DNA of 17,366 nt. Source: Gemmatimonadota bacterium (GTDB taxonomy: Bacteria > Gemmatimonadota > Gemmatimonadetes > Gemmatimonadales > GWC2-71-9). Position numbers and translations under genes: made by a program. The DNA is taken from NCBI GenBank assembly GCA_022573095.1, contig JACZUR010000013.1, forward strand, positions 1 through 17,366. Direction: 5' to 3'. The notes beneath the pieces were generated by a model. It saw only the letters and a program-made list of their open reading frames with translations, did not search any database and was not told where the DNA came from. Within the stretch, counting starts at the first letter, position 1, and each line of letters opens with the position of its first letter. Below, one piece after another: positions 7,428 through 15,394 of this stretch.

Positions 7428-8174
7428 GTGAGTCAGGATCAAGAACAGGCTGCCCGCGGAACTCCAGAGCTTTCAGTTGTCATTCCGATCTACAACGAGC
7501 GGCGTAATATTGGACCGCTGTTGGAGGAAGTGAAAGTTGCTCTGGAGGGGGAGAGTTACGAGGTTATCGTGGTCGATGACGGGTCCACCGACGGATCCGC
7601 CTCGGAACTGGCCGGCCTCAAGGAGAGCTTCTCCGTGCTGCGCATCATATCGCTGGGCCGGCGCAGCGGGCAAAGTGCGGCCCTTGTGGCTGGTTTTGAC
7701 GCTGCGAGGGGAACTGTTCTCGTGACGATGGATGGTGATGGACAAAACGACCCTGGTGACATCCCCTCACTCCTTCGTATTCTGAGAGAGAAACCCGATT
7801 GTGCAGGTGTCGTCGGATACCGGAAGAATCGGGTTGACTCGAATTGGAAGCGGTTTCAAAGCCGTGTCGCGAACGGCGTGAGAGATATCATCACAGGTGA
7901 CTCCGTACGGGATACAGGGTGCTCCTTGAAGGCTATGAGGGCGCATCATGTCTCTCGCCTTCCAAGGTTTGACGGTATGCACCGGTTTCTGCCGACGTTG
8001 CTGAGAGCTTTGAGGTTCGAGGTTGCTGAGGTTCCTGTGAGCCACCGGCCGCGGCGGTACGGGCGCAGCAAGTACGGAATGTGGGGCCGTGTTTTTTGGG
8101 CGGTCCGGGATGCGTTCGGTGTGCGGTGGTTGGTCCGGAGAGCGCTTCCCAAGGTTGATGCAAAGGAAAATTGA
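7428..8174 (+). CDS. Family 2 glycosyltransferase, dolichol-phosphate-mannosyltransferase-like
   Basis: The 248-residue protein is a GT-A inverting glycosyltransferase, expected to move a sugar from a nucleotide sugar to a polyprenyl phosphate or similar acceptor at the cytoplasmic membrane face. Seen motifs are LSVVIPIYNERRNI (15-28), VVDDGSTDGS (48-57), and the metal-binding DxD within TMDGDGQNDPGDI (100-112). The block RDTGCSLKAMR (161-171) also fits the DPM1/DPMS group. No C-terminal membrane segment is visible, so it resembles the short soluble DPM1-type enzymes. The start is GTG 7428; an ATG two bases earlier is immediately followed by a stop. Its ribosome site is weak. It is the first gene of a plus-strand cluster, four bases upstream of the NaPRTase gene, with no obvious functional link to NAD metabolism. 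Confidence 0.88.
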   Translation: MSQDQEQAARGTPELSVVIPIYNERRNIGPLLEEVKVALEGESYEVIVVDDGSTDGSASELAGLKESFSVLRIISLGRRSGQSAALVAGFDAARGTVLVTMDGDGQNDPGDIPSLLRILREKPDCAGVVGYRKNRVDSNWKRFQSRVANGVRDIITGDSVRDTGCSLKAMRAHHVSRLPRFDGMHRFLPTLLRALRFEVAEVPVSHRPRRYGRSKYGMWGRVFWAVRDAFGVRWLVRRALPKVDAKEN

Positions 8175-8178
8175 GAAT

Positions 8179-9237
8179 ATGGCTCGACGCGAAAGACTGG
8201 ATCCGAAGATCTTCAATCTTCCGGTAGAGAAAATGAAGCAGGGCTATTATTCCGACAAATATTTTGTCAGGGCGCGTCAGGTGTTGAAGTCCGACGGCGC
8301 CGTACCTCGGGTCTTAATGCAGGTGTTCGGCAAGCGCCACGCTTTTCTGGGCGGAGCCGACGAAGCGATCGCTATCCTCAAGCTGTGTGCGGATTTGTGG
8401 GATCATCTTGATGTCAACGCGCTTCGCGACGGCGATGAGATCGCACCATGGGAAACGGTAATGACAATCGAGGGGCCCTACAACGCATTCGGTTGGTTGG
8501 AGACGCTGTTCCTCGGAGTGTTGGCCCGCAGAACCCGAGTTGGCACTAATACCCGCCTGGTAGTCGATGCGGCCAAGCCGAAGGACATCCTTTTTTTCCC
8601 CGCCCGCCACGACCACTGGCTGGTGCAGACGGGCGACGGCTACGCCGCGCATATTGCCGGGGCGATTGGGGTCTCAACTGATGCGCAGGCCTCGTGGTGG
8701 GGGAACGAGGGAGTGGGTACGGTGCCGCACGCCATAATCGCGGCCTACGGAGGAGACACGGCGCGAGCCGCCAAGAAGTTCGCCGAATACATGCCGGCCG
8801 ACGTCAAGTTGATCGCGCTGGTCGACTTTGAGAACGATTCGGTAGGTACCTCTCTAGCAGTCGCCAGGGAGCTGGGAGATCGGTTGTATGGTGTCAGGCT
8901 TGATACCGCTGAGAATGTGGTCGACAAGTCACTGATGGAAGAGATGGGATCGTTCGCACCCACTGGAGTGAATCCTGAACTCGTATGGAAAGTGCGGAAG
9001 GCTCTGGACCGAGAAGGTTTTGATGCAGTGAAAATTGTAGTGTCCGGTGGGTTCACCGCCGAGAAGATTGCAAGTTTCGAAGAGGCCAACGTCCCGGTCG
9101 ACGCCTATGGGGTTGGCGCCTCGCTGTTCCAGGGCAGATTCGAATTCACAGCCGATGTCGTAATGACTGACGGCAAACCCTGCGCAAAGTTTGGCAGAGA
9201 GTTGCGGCCCAATCCCAGGCTCGAAAAGGTGGATTGA
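8179..9237 (+). CDS. pncB: Nicotinate phosphoribosyltransferase (archaeal-like form)
   Basis: The enzyme joins nicotinate and PRPP to form nicotinate mononucleotide, the entry step of NAD salvage. The 352-residue sequence carries the N-terminal YSDKYFVRARQVL (24-36), FPARHDHWLVQTGDGYAAHIAGA (140-162), STDAQASWWG (166-175), LIALVDFENDS (211-221), YGVRLDT (237-243) and VSGGFTAEKI (288-297). The last two form the phosphate-binding end of the beta/alpha barrel. It resembles the short archaeal-type NaPRTases more than the roughly 400-residue PncB of E. coli. I chose ATG 8179, with an A/G-rich AAGGAAAA upstream. The frame extends upstream to 8089, but that overlaps the glycosyltransferase and lacks family likeness. 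The next gene but one step away encodes a nicotinamidase-like enzyme, which supports a salvage role. Confidence 0.9.
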   Translation: MARRERLDPKIFNLPVEKMKQGYYSDKYFVRARQVLKSDGAVPRVLMQVFGKRHAFLGGADEAIAILKLCADLWDHLDVNALRDGDEIAPWETVMTIEGPYNAFGWLETLFLGVLARRTRVGTNTRLVVDAAKPKDILFFPARHDHWLVQTGDGYAAHIAGAIGVSTDAQASWWGNEGVGTVPHAIIAAYGGDTARAAKKFAEYMPADVKLIALVDFENDSVGTSLAVARELGDRLYGVRLDTAENVVDKSLMEEMGSFAPTGVNPELVWKVRKALDREGFDAVKIVVSGGFTAEKIASFEEANVPVDAYGVGASLFQGRFEFTADVVMTDGKPCAKFGRELRPNPRLEKVD

Positions 9238-9324
9238 ACAGGTTAGTTTTCCGCACACTACAGGTATCGTCGGAGCTCGAGATTCCGGCTGGTAGATCTG
9301 GGTACTAGGGGGACGGCCGCGATA

Positions 9325-9978
9325 ATGCCCGAGCTGATATTCTGGGACGTCGATACGCAGCACGATTTCATGTGTGAAGCGGGGAAACTCTATGTCCCGG
9401 GTGCCGAAGAGATCGTTCCCCAACTGGAGCGGCTCACGAACTTTGCCCACGAATCACATATCCTCGTGGTTGCCAGTGCCGATCACCATGATCTTACCGA
9501 TCCGGAGATTTCGGATGAGCCGGACTTTCGCGAAACATTTCCGCCTCACTGTCTGCGAGGCACCCCGGGACAAGCGAAGGTTCCGTCAACCCAACTCAAG
9601 GATCCCCTGATCCTGGAGCCGGAAGCACTCACCAAGGAACGTATTCGGGAGTCTCTCAGCAATCACGACGGCGACATCCTGTTCCATAAGAGTCGTTTTG
9701 ATGTGTTTTCGAATCCCAACGTGGAGCCGGTTCTCGACATACTGGACCCCAGCGAGGTAGTGGTCTATGGCGTTGCTCTCGATGTCTGCAACAAGTTCGC
9801 TATCGAGGGATTTCTCGAGCGCAGACCGGGAATGACTATTACGCTAGTTACCGATGCCACCAAGGCGATCAACCCGTCCGAGGGTGAGCGACTGCTTGCG
9901 GAGTGGAGTAGCCGGGGCGTGTTGATGTCGACCACCGACGAAGTGGTTTCTCACATCGAATCGGAAGTGCGTTCTTGA
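9325..9978 (+). CDS. Isochorismatase-family cysteine hydrolase, probable nicotinamidase
   Basis: This 217-residue protein has the cysteine-hydrolase triad: Asp10 in DTQHDF, Lys122 in LFHKSRFDVF and Cys155 in GVALDVC. The hydrophobic residues before Cys match the cis-peptide loop of the family. Asp53, His55 and His75 (in SADHHD and PPHCLRGTPG) fit the metal site that distinguishes nicotinamidases from isochorismatases. Nicotinamidase turns nicotinamide into nicotinate, the substrate of the gene just upstream, so a PncA role is likely by motif and neighbourhood; other amidase activities remain possible. The 87-base gap before it shows no clear promoter or hairpin, and the ribosome site is weak: a G-rich stretch sits too far upstream. 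The start is set by the DVDTQHDF block, only eight residues in. Confidence 0.82.
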   Translation: MPELIFWDVDTQHDFMCEAGKLYVPGAEEIVPQLERLTNFAHESHILVVASADHHDLTDPEISDEPDFRETFPPHCLRGTPGQAKVPSTQLKDPLILEPEALTKERIRESLSNHDGDILFHKSRFDVFSNPNVEPVLDILDPSEVVVYGVALDVCNKFAIEGFLERRPGMTITLVTDATKAINPSEGERLLAEWSSRGVLMSTTDEVVSHIESEVRS

Positions 9979-9992
9979 GCGTCTCCGCAATA

Positions 9993-11081
9993 ATGACAGA
10001 GTCTTTCGGCAAGTTCTTTCTTCCCGGTCCCACTGAAGTGCATCCGGATGTGCTGGCGACACTTTCGCAACCCATGATCGCGCATCGAGGCCGCGAGATG
10101 GACGAATTGCTGGGTGGTATGCGCCGTCCGATGAAAGAGCTATTTCGTACGCAGAAGTTCCTGCTCCTAGGCAATTGTGCGGCGACCGGGTTCATGGAAA
10201 TGGCTATTAGGTCTGGGGTGCGCCACCGAGTGCTCTCATTGGTTGGAGGTGCGTTTGGTGAACGTTTCGCCGCAATAGGAAGCGCATGTGGGAGAGACGT
10301 TGTGAAGCTCAACGTCCCGTTGGGCAAGACCGTAGAGCCCGACATGCTGCGCGATGCGCTGACCCGTTCAGATGTCGATGCTGTAACTGTCGTCCACTCG
10401 GAAACAGCTACGGGCGCTCTCGCTCCCCTCGAGAGTCTCGCTGAAGTGGTAAAAGATTTTGACGATGTTATGCTTCTCGTCGATGGTGTCACCTCCGTGG
10501 CTGGTTCCCCCGTGGAGACGGAGAAGTGGGGACTCGACTTTGTGTTCACGGGAACACAGAAGGCGATGGCCTTGCCTCCCGGTCTTGCACTCGGCGCGGC
10601 TTCGCCGCGCTTGTTGGAACGTGCCCAGACCATACCAGAACGAGGCGCTTACTTGGATTTAGTGACGCACGTAAAAGCGTTTGACAATGGTCAGCCTACC
10701 AACACGCCAACGATACCGCTTCTTTACGGTCTCAGGGAACAATTCAAGCGAATCGATGAAGCAGGTGGTATCGAGGCGCGATGGAGCCGGCATAAAGACA
10801 TGCTCGATACCGTCGAGGCATGGATGGCCGACCGAGGCGAGAAACTCGGGTTTTCGTATCTTCCCGACGAGGAAAGGCGTTCGTGGACAGTTTCTTGCTT
10901 GAACGTACCGGAGGGCTACAGCGGCCGTGACCTGTCTCATTCTCTGAGGGACAAGGGATGGACCCTGGCCGCTGGGTACGGCGAACTTCGTCCCAGCACT
11001 ATCAGAATCGGTCACATGGGAGATCACACGGTTGCCGAACTCGAGGGGTTGCTAGCGATGTTGGAGGCTGAAATCGAGTGA
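9993..11081 (+). CDS. Class V PLP-dependent aminotransferase, probable phosphoserine aminotransferase
   Basis: This 362-residue fold-type I aminotransferase belongs to the alanine-glyoxylate/serine-glyoxylate group. FFLPGPTEVHPDVL near the N-terminus, then HRGREMDELL, GNCAATGFMEMA, VVHSETATGALAP and LLVDGVTSVAG follow family order. The PLP-binding lysine is in FTGTQKAMALPPG, about residue 190 from ATG 9993. The gene overlaps serA by four bases, so conversion of 3-phosphohydroxypyruvate to phosphoserine is the most economical role. This would replace a classic SerC, as is known for some archaea and bacteria. An alanine- or serine-glyoxylate role cannot be excluded. Start choice is open: TTG 9975 overlaps the previous stop and has GGAAG seven bases upstream, while ATG 9993 gives the usual family start but little ribosome site. 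Confidence 0.85.
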   Translation: MTESFGKFFLPGPTEVHPDVLATLSQPMIAHRGREMDELLGGMRRPMKELFRTQKFLLLGNCAATGFMEMAIRSGVRHRVLSLVGGAFGERFAAIGSACGRDVVKLNVPLGKTVEPDMLRDALTRSDVDAVTVVHSETATGALAPLESLAEVVKDFDDVMLLVDGVTSVAGSPVETEKWGLDFVFTGTQKAMALPPGLALGAASPRLLERAQTIPERGAYLDLVTHVKAFDNGQPTNTPTIPLLYGLREQFKRIDEAGGIEARWSRHKDMLDTVEAWMADRGEKLGFSYLPDEERRSWTVSCLNVPEGYSGRDLSHSLRDKGWTLAAGYGELRPSTIRIGHMGDHTVAELEGLLAMLEAEIE

Positions 11082-12664
11082 GGTTTGTGGTTGTAGTTGC
11101 GGACGATGTTGACCCGGCGGGCCTGCAACTTCTCGAAGACGAAGCGCAGTTGGAGGTTGTCCAGGCTGCTGGTGATGTAGAGCTCCTGAACAAATCGATG
11201 CCGCGCGCGCACGCCCTTCTGGTCCGTTCCTCGACACAGGTAACCGGACAGCTGTTGGCGAGCGCCCCTAATCTTAGGGTTATTGGCCGCGCGGGAATGG
11301 GTGTGGATAACATCAACGTCGACGTGGCGACCCAACGAGGCATTGCCGTGTTGAACGCACCCGGCGCTAACACGGTCAGTGCGGGGGAGCACGCGATCGC
11401 GCTGCTGTTATCTCTGCTGCGGCACATCCCCGATGCCGCCGCTAGCATGAGAGAGGGAAAATGGGATCGAGGAAGCTTCCAAGGAACTGAGATTCGAGGG
11501 AAGACTCTCGGTGTTGCTGGACTGGGGAGAGTGGGATCTCACGTGGCGGCAATGGCGCGTTCCTTTGGAATGACAGTGCTGGCGCACGACCCGTTCCTTT
11601 CGGACGCGAGAGCCAAAGAGCTACACGTGCAACTGGTATCGTTCGACCATTTGTTGGACCAATCCGATGTCGTATCGCTTCACCTCCCTCTCACGCCCGA
11701 TACTGAAGGCATCATCAACCGCGAGCGGTTGACCCGGATGAAAAAAGAGGCCGTTCTTATCAACACAGCCAGAGGAGAATTGGTAGAGGAAGACGCGCTT
11801 GTGGAGGCGGTCAACGCCGGAGAGATAGCAGGTGCGGCACTGGATGTTTTTTCTGAGGAGCCGTTGGCGGAAGACTCCCCGCTGCGAAGATGCAAAGGCA
11901 TTCTGATCACGCCTCATCTGGGCGCCTCGACATCGGAAGCACAGACACGCGTCTCCAATGAGATCTGCAAATCCGTCAGGGATGCCCTGCTTGTAGGTGA
12001 CGTGCGCGGCGCGGTTAACATCCCGGGTGTATCGGGAGAAGCGCTGGGCCGGTTAAGACCTTTGCTCGAGCTGTCGAAGCGGGTCGGGTGTCTTGCGGCG
12101 GCGCTGGCGCGCGGGCAAGTTCGCTCGGTGGAGGTGCATTATGGGGGACGGGATGACGAGGCGCCGAAACCCACCATGCTTGCCTCCGTTGAAGGGGTGC
12201 TGTGTGCAATGGGAGTTGGACCGGTGAGCCTGATCAACGCCATGTTGCTCTCGAGTGATCGCGGCATAACTGTCGAGCGGAGAGTCGGCCCTGCCGCGAA
12301 GGGGTTCGAGACGACGGTGGGAGTTACCGTTGCGACATCGGAACGCTCGACCAAGGTAGTCGGTGCGCTGTTCGGTGATCAGGTGGGCAGGATAATTGCC
12401 ATCGACGAGTTCGCTGTGGACTTCATGCCAGAGGGTAACGTTCTGATTCTCAGGAACGATGATGTCCCGGGCGTAATCGGTCGAGTTGGAACTATGCTGG
12501 GTAAGGCCGGGATCAACATCGGATCTTACCACCAGTCTCGCTCTGCCAACGGCAGCGACGCGCTCGCCGCGATTGTGGTGGATATGGCCCCGTCCGAGCC
12601 GATCAAGAGTAAACTCGAAACCCTGCCCGGGGTTAAGGAAGTGCGATTCATCGACCTGAACTAA
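11078..12664 (+). CDS. serA: D-3-phosphoglycerate dehydrogenase
   Basis: SerA oxidises 3-phosphoglycerate with NAD+ to 3-phosphohydroxypyruvate, the first step of serine synthesis. At 528 residues it matches the long form found in Bacillus and Mycobacterium. The NAD-binding motif GVAGLGRVGSH is at 145-155. The catalytic residues are Arg232 in NTARGELV, Glu261 in SEEPL and His280 in TPHLGAST. After the catalytic half come an intervening ASB-type domain (about 320-450) and a C-terminal ACT domain (about 455-528) with RNDDVPGVIGRVGTMLGKAGINI, which suggests feedback control by serine. Start GTG 11078 overlaps the aminotransferase stop (GTGA), with GGAGG 11 bases upstream, so translation is likely coupled. 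After the stop, 130 bases precede leuS; they hold only a short hairpin (TTCGG-ATC-CCGAA, 12718-12730) and no convincing promoter. Confidence 0.96.
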   Translation: MRFVVVVADDVDPAGLQLLEDEAQLEVVQAAGDVELLNKSMPRAHALLVRSSTQVTGQLLASAPNLRVIGRAGMGVDNINVDVATQRGIAVLNAPGANTVSAGEHAIALLLSLLRHIPDAAASMREGKWDRGSFQGTEIRGKTLGVAGLGRVGSHVAAMARSFGMTVLAHDPFLSDARAKELHVQLVSFDHLLDQSDVVSLHLPLTPDTEGIINRERLTRMKKEAVLINTARGELVEEDALVEAVNAGEIAGAALDVFSEEPLAEDSPLRRCKGILITPHLGASTSEAQTRVSNEICKSVRDALLVGDVRGAVNIPGVSGEALGRLRPLLELSKRVGCLAAALARGQVRSVEVHYGGRDDEAPKPTMLASVEGVLCAMGVGPVSLINAMLLSSDRGITVERRVGPAAKGFETTVGVTVATSERSTKVVGALFGDQVGRIIAIDEFAVDFMPEGNVLILRNDDVPGVIGRVGTMLGKAGINIGSYHQSRSANGSDALAAIVVDMAPSEPIKSKLETLPGVKEVRFIDLN

Positions 12665-12794
12665 CTTCCTCTCTGGCTACATGCCATGGGAGATTCTGCA
12701 GCATCCAAGAAAGAGATTTCGGATCCCGAACTCAAGAAGACCGTGCGGGCGTGATACCCTTCCTGGGGAGAGGTTCGTTATAGTTAAGGCGCTT

Positions 12795-15242
12795 ATGTCG
12801 GAAATCGAAACTCCAAGAGACGTCTACAGCCCGGTGGCGGTTGAGCGAAAGTGGCAGGACCGGTGGGTTGAGAGGGGGACGAACTCGGTCGACCTCGCTG
12901 CCGCTGCGCGACCGTACTTCAATCTGATGATGTTTCCCTATCCCTCGGCGGAGGGATTACATGTCGGGAATGTGTTCGCGTTCATAGGCGCGGACATTCA
13001 TGGCCGGTTTCGCCGGCTCCAGGGACACGATGTATTCGAACCACTTGGCTTCGATGCATTCGGGATCCATTCGGAGAACTATGCTTTAAAAGTGCATACA
13101 CATCCGGCAAAACTGATACCGGCAAATATCGACAACTTCAGGAAACAACTGAAACGTATCGGACTCATGGTCGACTGGAACCACGAGGTGCAGACCACGA
13201 GTCCCGACTACTACAAATGGACCCAGTGGATCTTTCTTCAACTTTACAAGGCTGGTCTTGCAGTCGAAAAGGAAGCGCCGGTCAACTGGTGCCCGGAGTG
13301 TAAGACCGTCCTGGCGAACGAACAGGTCATTGATGGTTACTGTGAACGCCACAGGGATACAAGAGTCACTCAGAGATATCTCAAACAGTGGTTCTTCCGG
13401 ATCACCGAGTACGCCGATCGCCTGCTAGGCAACCTCGAGTCGATCGACTGGTCCGATTCTACCAAGACGATGCAGAGGAATTGGATCGGAAAGTCTGAAG
13501 GAGCGGACGTAACCTTCCGGACAGCGGTCGGTCAGGAGATAACGGTTTTCACGACGAGACAAGATACGCTGTTTGGTGCCACATACCTGGTTCTAGCGCC
13601 GGAACATCCTCTGGTGGAGGAACTGACCACGGAAGAGCAGCGTCTCGATGTCTTCGAGTATCGACAAAAGGCCGCTTCGCTGGACCTCGTATCCCGCAAG
13701 GCGGGCAGTAAGGGAAAGACGGGAATCTTCACGGGGAGCTACGCGCGCAATCCCGCGACAGGCGAGTCCATTCCTATCTGGATCGCCGATTACGTGCTCA
13801 TGGAGTACGGGACCGGAGCGATAATGGCCGTGCCGGCACATGACTCTAGGGACTTCGAGTTCGCGACGAAGTTTGACCTTCCCATCATCCGGGTAGTGGA
13901 AGATCCCGAGAAAGAGAGTAGCGAGCTTCCGTTTACCGACAACGTTCACGGGATCCTTACCGCGAGCGGGCAGTTCAATGGAATGAAGGTGCCAGATGCG
14001 CTCCCAGCGGTTACTGAGTGGCTCGAGAGCGAGGGAACCGGCAAGGGAAGAACTCAGTTTCGCCTCCACGACTGGTGCATATCGCGCCAGCGGTACTGGG
14101 GTCCGCCGATCCCTATTATCTACTGCGACAACTGCGGTACGGTGCCGGTGCCGGAGGAGGATCTGCCGGTTCTACTTCCCGAGATCGAGGACTTCCAACC
14201 GGATGAATCCGGCGTGTCACCTCTGGCTCGCCATGCGGAATGGTATCGGCTGCCGTGCCCGGAATGCGGCGGCAAGGCGCGTCGCGAAACCGACGTGTCG
14301 GATACCTTTCTAGACTCATCATGGTACTTCTTGCGGTATCCCTCAACGGACCATTCGGACGTTGCGTTCGACCGGGATCTCACCAGGAAGTGGCTTCCCG
14401 TGTCATCCTACATAGGCGGCAACGAACACGCAGTGCTGCATCTGATGTATGCTAGATTCGTGACGATGGCCCTGTGCGATCAAGGGCTGATCGACTTCGA
14501 GGAACCGTTCTCTCGGTTTCGGGCACACGGTACCATCGTAAAAGACGGCGCCAAGATGTCGAAGTCGAGGGGCAATGTGGTCGTACCGGATGCATTCATC
14601 GATCGGTGGGGCGCCGACACTTTCCGCATGTATCTGATGTTCTTGGGACCCTACCAGGAAGGTGGAGATTTTCGGGACGACGGTATCGCGGGCATCAAGA
14701 GATTCTTGGACAAGGTTTGGGGACTCGTTCGCGATTCCACCGGTGAAGGAAACAACGCGAACAACCCAAAAGTGCTCCGCAAGTTGCATCAGTCGATTAA
14801 AAAAGTCGCGGATGACATAGAAAACCTGAGATACAACACCGCCATCTCCACGCTAATGGAGTTCGTGAATCTCGTGAGGTCCGAAACGGAGTCTGAGAGC
14901 CACGCGGTTTCACCTGAACTACTGGAGCCGCTAGTGATAATGTTATCGCCGCTGGCGCCCCACTTTGCGGAGGAGTGTTGGGAACGTCTCGGCAACACAG
15001 ACTCGGTGTTCGACGAACGCTGGCCTGAGTTCGACGAAGAATTGGCTAGGGACAACGAGATAGAGCTGGTTGTTCAGGTGAACGGTAAGGTGAGGGCAAG
15101 GCTGCACGTCTCGGCGGGGTCACTAGAATCGGAGGTTGTCCGCGCTGCTTCCGAAGAGCAGTCCGTCCGGCGTTTCATCGACGACAAGACCATACGCAAA
15201 ACCATCTACGTCCCGGATAAACTGATCAATTTCGTGGTTTGA
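12795..15242 (+). CDS. leuS: Leucyl-tRNA synthetase
   Basis: This cytoplasmic enzyme charges tRNA-Leu. From ATG 12795 it has 815 residues. The class I signature appears as HVGN (56-59) in PYPSAEGLHVGNVFAF, and the second as KMSKS (587-591). The editing CP1 domain lies around 235-385, with TTRQDT (253-258) in place of the usual TTRPDT and Asp350 in VPAHDSRD, which normally holds the editing substrate. Cysteine pairs at 166/169 and at 444/447 with 488/491 suggest zinc-binding ribbons. RAHGTIVKDGAKMSKSRGNVV and the C-terminal VQVNGKVRARL are standard. AAGG lies five bases before the chosen start; the frame stays open to 12681, but those residues are not family-like. It is the last gene of the plus-strand series and could have its own promoter in the preceding 130-base gap. 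Confidence 0.96.
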   Translation: MSEIETPRDVYSPVAVERKWQDRWVERGTNSVDLAAAARPYFNLMMFPYPSAEGLHVGNVFAFIGADIHGRFRRLQGHDVFEPLGFDAFGIHSENYALKVHTHPAKLIPANIDNFRKQLKRIGLMVDWNHEVQTTSPDYYKWTQWIFLQLYKAGLAVEKEAPVNWCPECKTVLANEQVIDGYCERHRDTRVTQRYLKQWFFRITEYADRLLGNLESIDWSDSTKTMQRNWIGKSEGADVTFRTAVGQEITVFTTRQDTLFGATYLVLAPEHPLVEELTTEEQRLDVFEYRQKAASLDLVSRKAGSKGKTGIFTGSYARNPATGESIPIWIADYVLMEYGTGAIMAVPAHDSRDFEFATKFDLPIIRVVEDPEKESSELPFTDNVHGILTASGQFNGMKVPDALPAVTEWLESEGTGKGRTQFRLHDWCISRQRYWGPPIPIIYCDNCGTVPVPEEDLPVLLPEIEDFQPDESGVSPLARHAEWYRLPCPECGGKARRETDVSDTFLDSSWYFLRYPSTDHSDVAFDRDLTRKWLPVSSYIGGNEHAVLHLMYARFVTMALCDQGLIDFEEPFSRFRAHGTIVKDGAKMSKSRGNVVVPDAFIDRWGADTFRMYLMFLGPYQEGGDFRDDGIAGIKRFLDKVWGLVRDSTGEGNNANNPKVLRKLHQSIKKVADDIENLRYNTAISTLMEFVNLVRSETESESHAVSPELLEPLVIMLSPLAPHFAEECWERLGNTDSVFDERWPEFDEELARDNEIELVVQVNGKVRARLHVSAGSLESEVVRAASEEQSVRRFIDDKTIRKTIYVPDKLINFVV

Positions 15243-15260
15243 AGCCGGTGAATCACGGCG

Positions 15261-15286
15261 GCGAAATCCATCTTATTGGATTCCGC
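15261..15286 (+). terminator. Possible hairpin after leuS, no T tract
   Basis: Left arm 15261-15270 pairs with right arm 15277-15286 over ten positions with one A-C mismatch, around the loop TCTTAT. The inner six base pairs are AATCCA/TGGATT. It begins about 18 bases after the leuS stop, a natural place for a terminator or a 3'-end stabiliser. The sequence after it is GC-rich rather than T-rich, so a classic intrinsic terminator is not supported. Confidence 0.3.
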
Positions 15287-15323
15287 GTCCCGGAGCAGCA
15301 TTTCTCCGAAAAATAGAAGCCAT

Positions 15324-15346
15324 AACTCGTTATATGATAACGAGTT
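15324..15346. promoter_or_regulatory. Perfect 10-bp inverted repeat, candidate operator upstream of the sigma operon
   Basis: AACTCGTTAT (15324-15333) and ATAACGAGTT (15337-15346) are exact reverse complements around the three bases ATG. The site is AT-rich compared with its surroundings and is centred about 60 bases before the sigma-factor start. Length and symmetry suit a dimeric regulator. As RNA it would form a hairpin with a three-base loop, but no T tract follows, so a DNA-binding role looks likelier than termination. The bound protein cannot be named; no regulator gene of an obvious matching type is adjacent. Confidence 0.5.
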
Positions 15347-15380
15347 GCTGACGTGCGACGCGTGGCCCGGTTGGAGCATC

Positions 15381-15386
15381 TATAAT
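15381..15386 (+). promoter_or_regulatory. Perfect TATAAT -10 hexamer just before the sigma-factor gene
   Basis: TATAAT ends nine bases before ATG 15395. If used, transcription would start at about 15392-15394, giving a leaderless or nearly leaderless mRNA. No -35 match lies 16-18 bases upstream; the nearest, TTGCTG (15345-15350), is 30 bases away and inside the palindrome. An activator bound at the palindrome could make up for a missing -35. This is inference from position only. Confidence 0.35.
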
Positions 15387-15394
15387 TACAGGTG

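Noticed and set aside
7767..8216. Minus-strand open frame of 149 codons opposite the glycosyltransferase
   Set aside because: Antisense to conserved GT2 sequence with no recognisable motif.
9869..10633. Long minus-strand open frame (254 codons) opposite the aminotransferase
   Set aside because: It is rich in Ser, Arg, Pro and Thr, has no domain likeness, and lies wholly antisense to a gene with clear family motifs.
12665..12794. T-box or other leader regulation of leuS
   Set aside because: No T-box sequence, specifier stem or leader peptide with Leu codons could be seen; only a 5-bp hairpin is present.
13593..14069. Minus-strand open frame of 158 codons opposite leuS
   Set aside because: The plus-strand frame encodes the conserved editing domain; the antisense frame shows no motif and is expected in GC-rich coding DNA.
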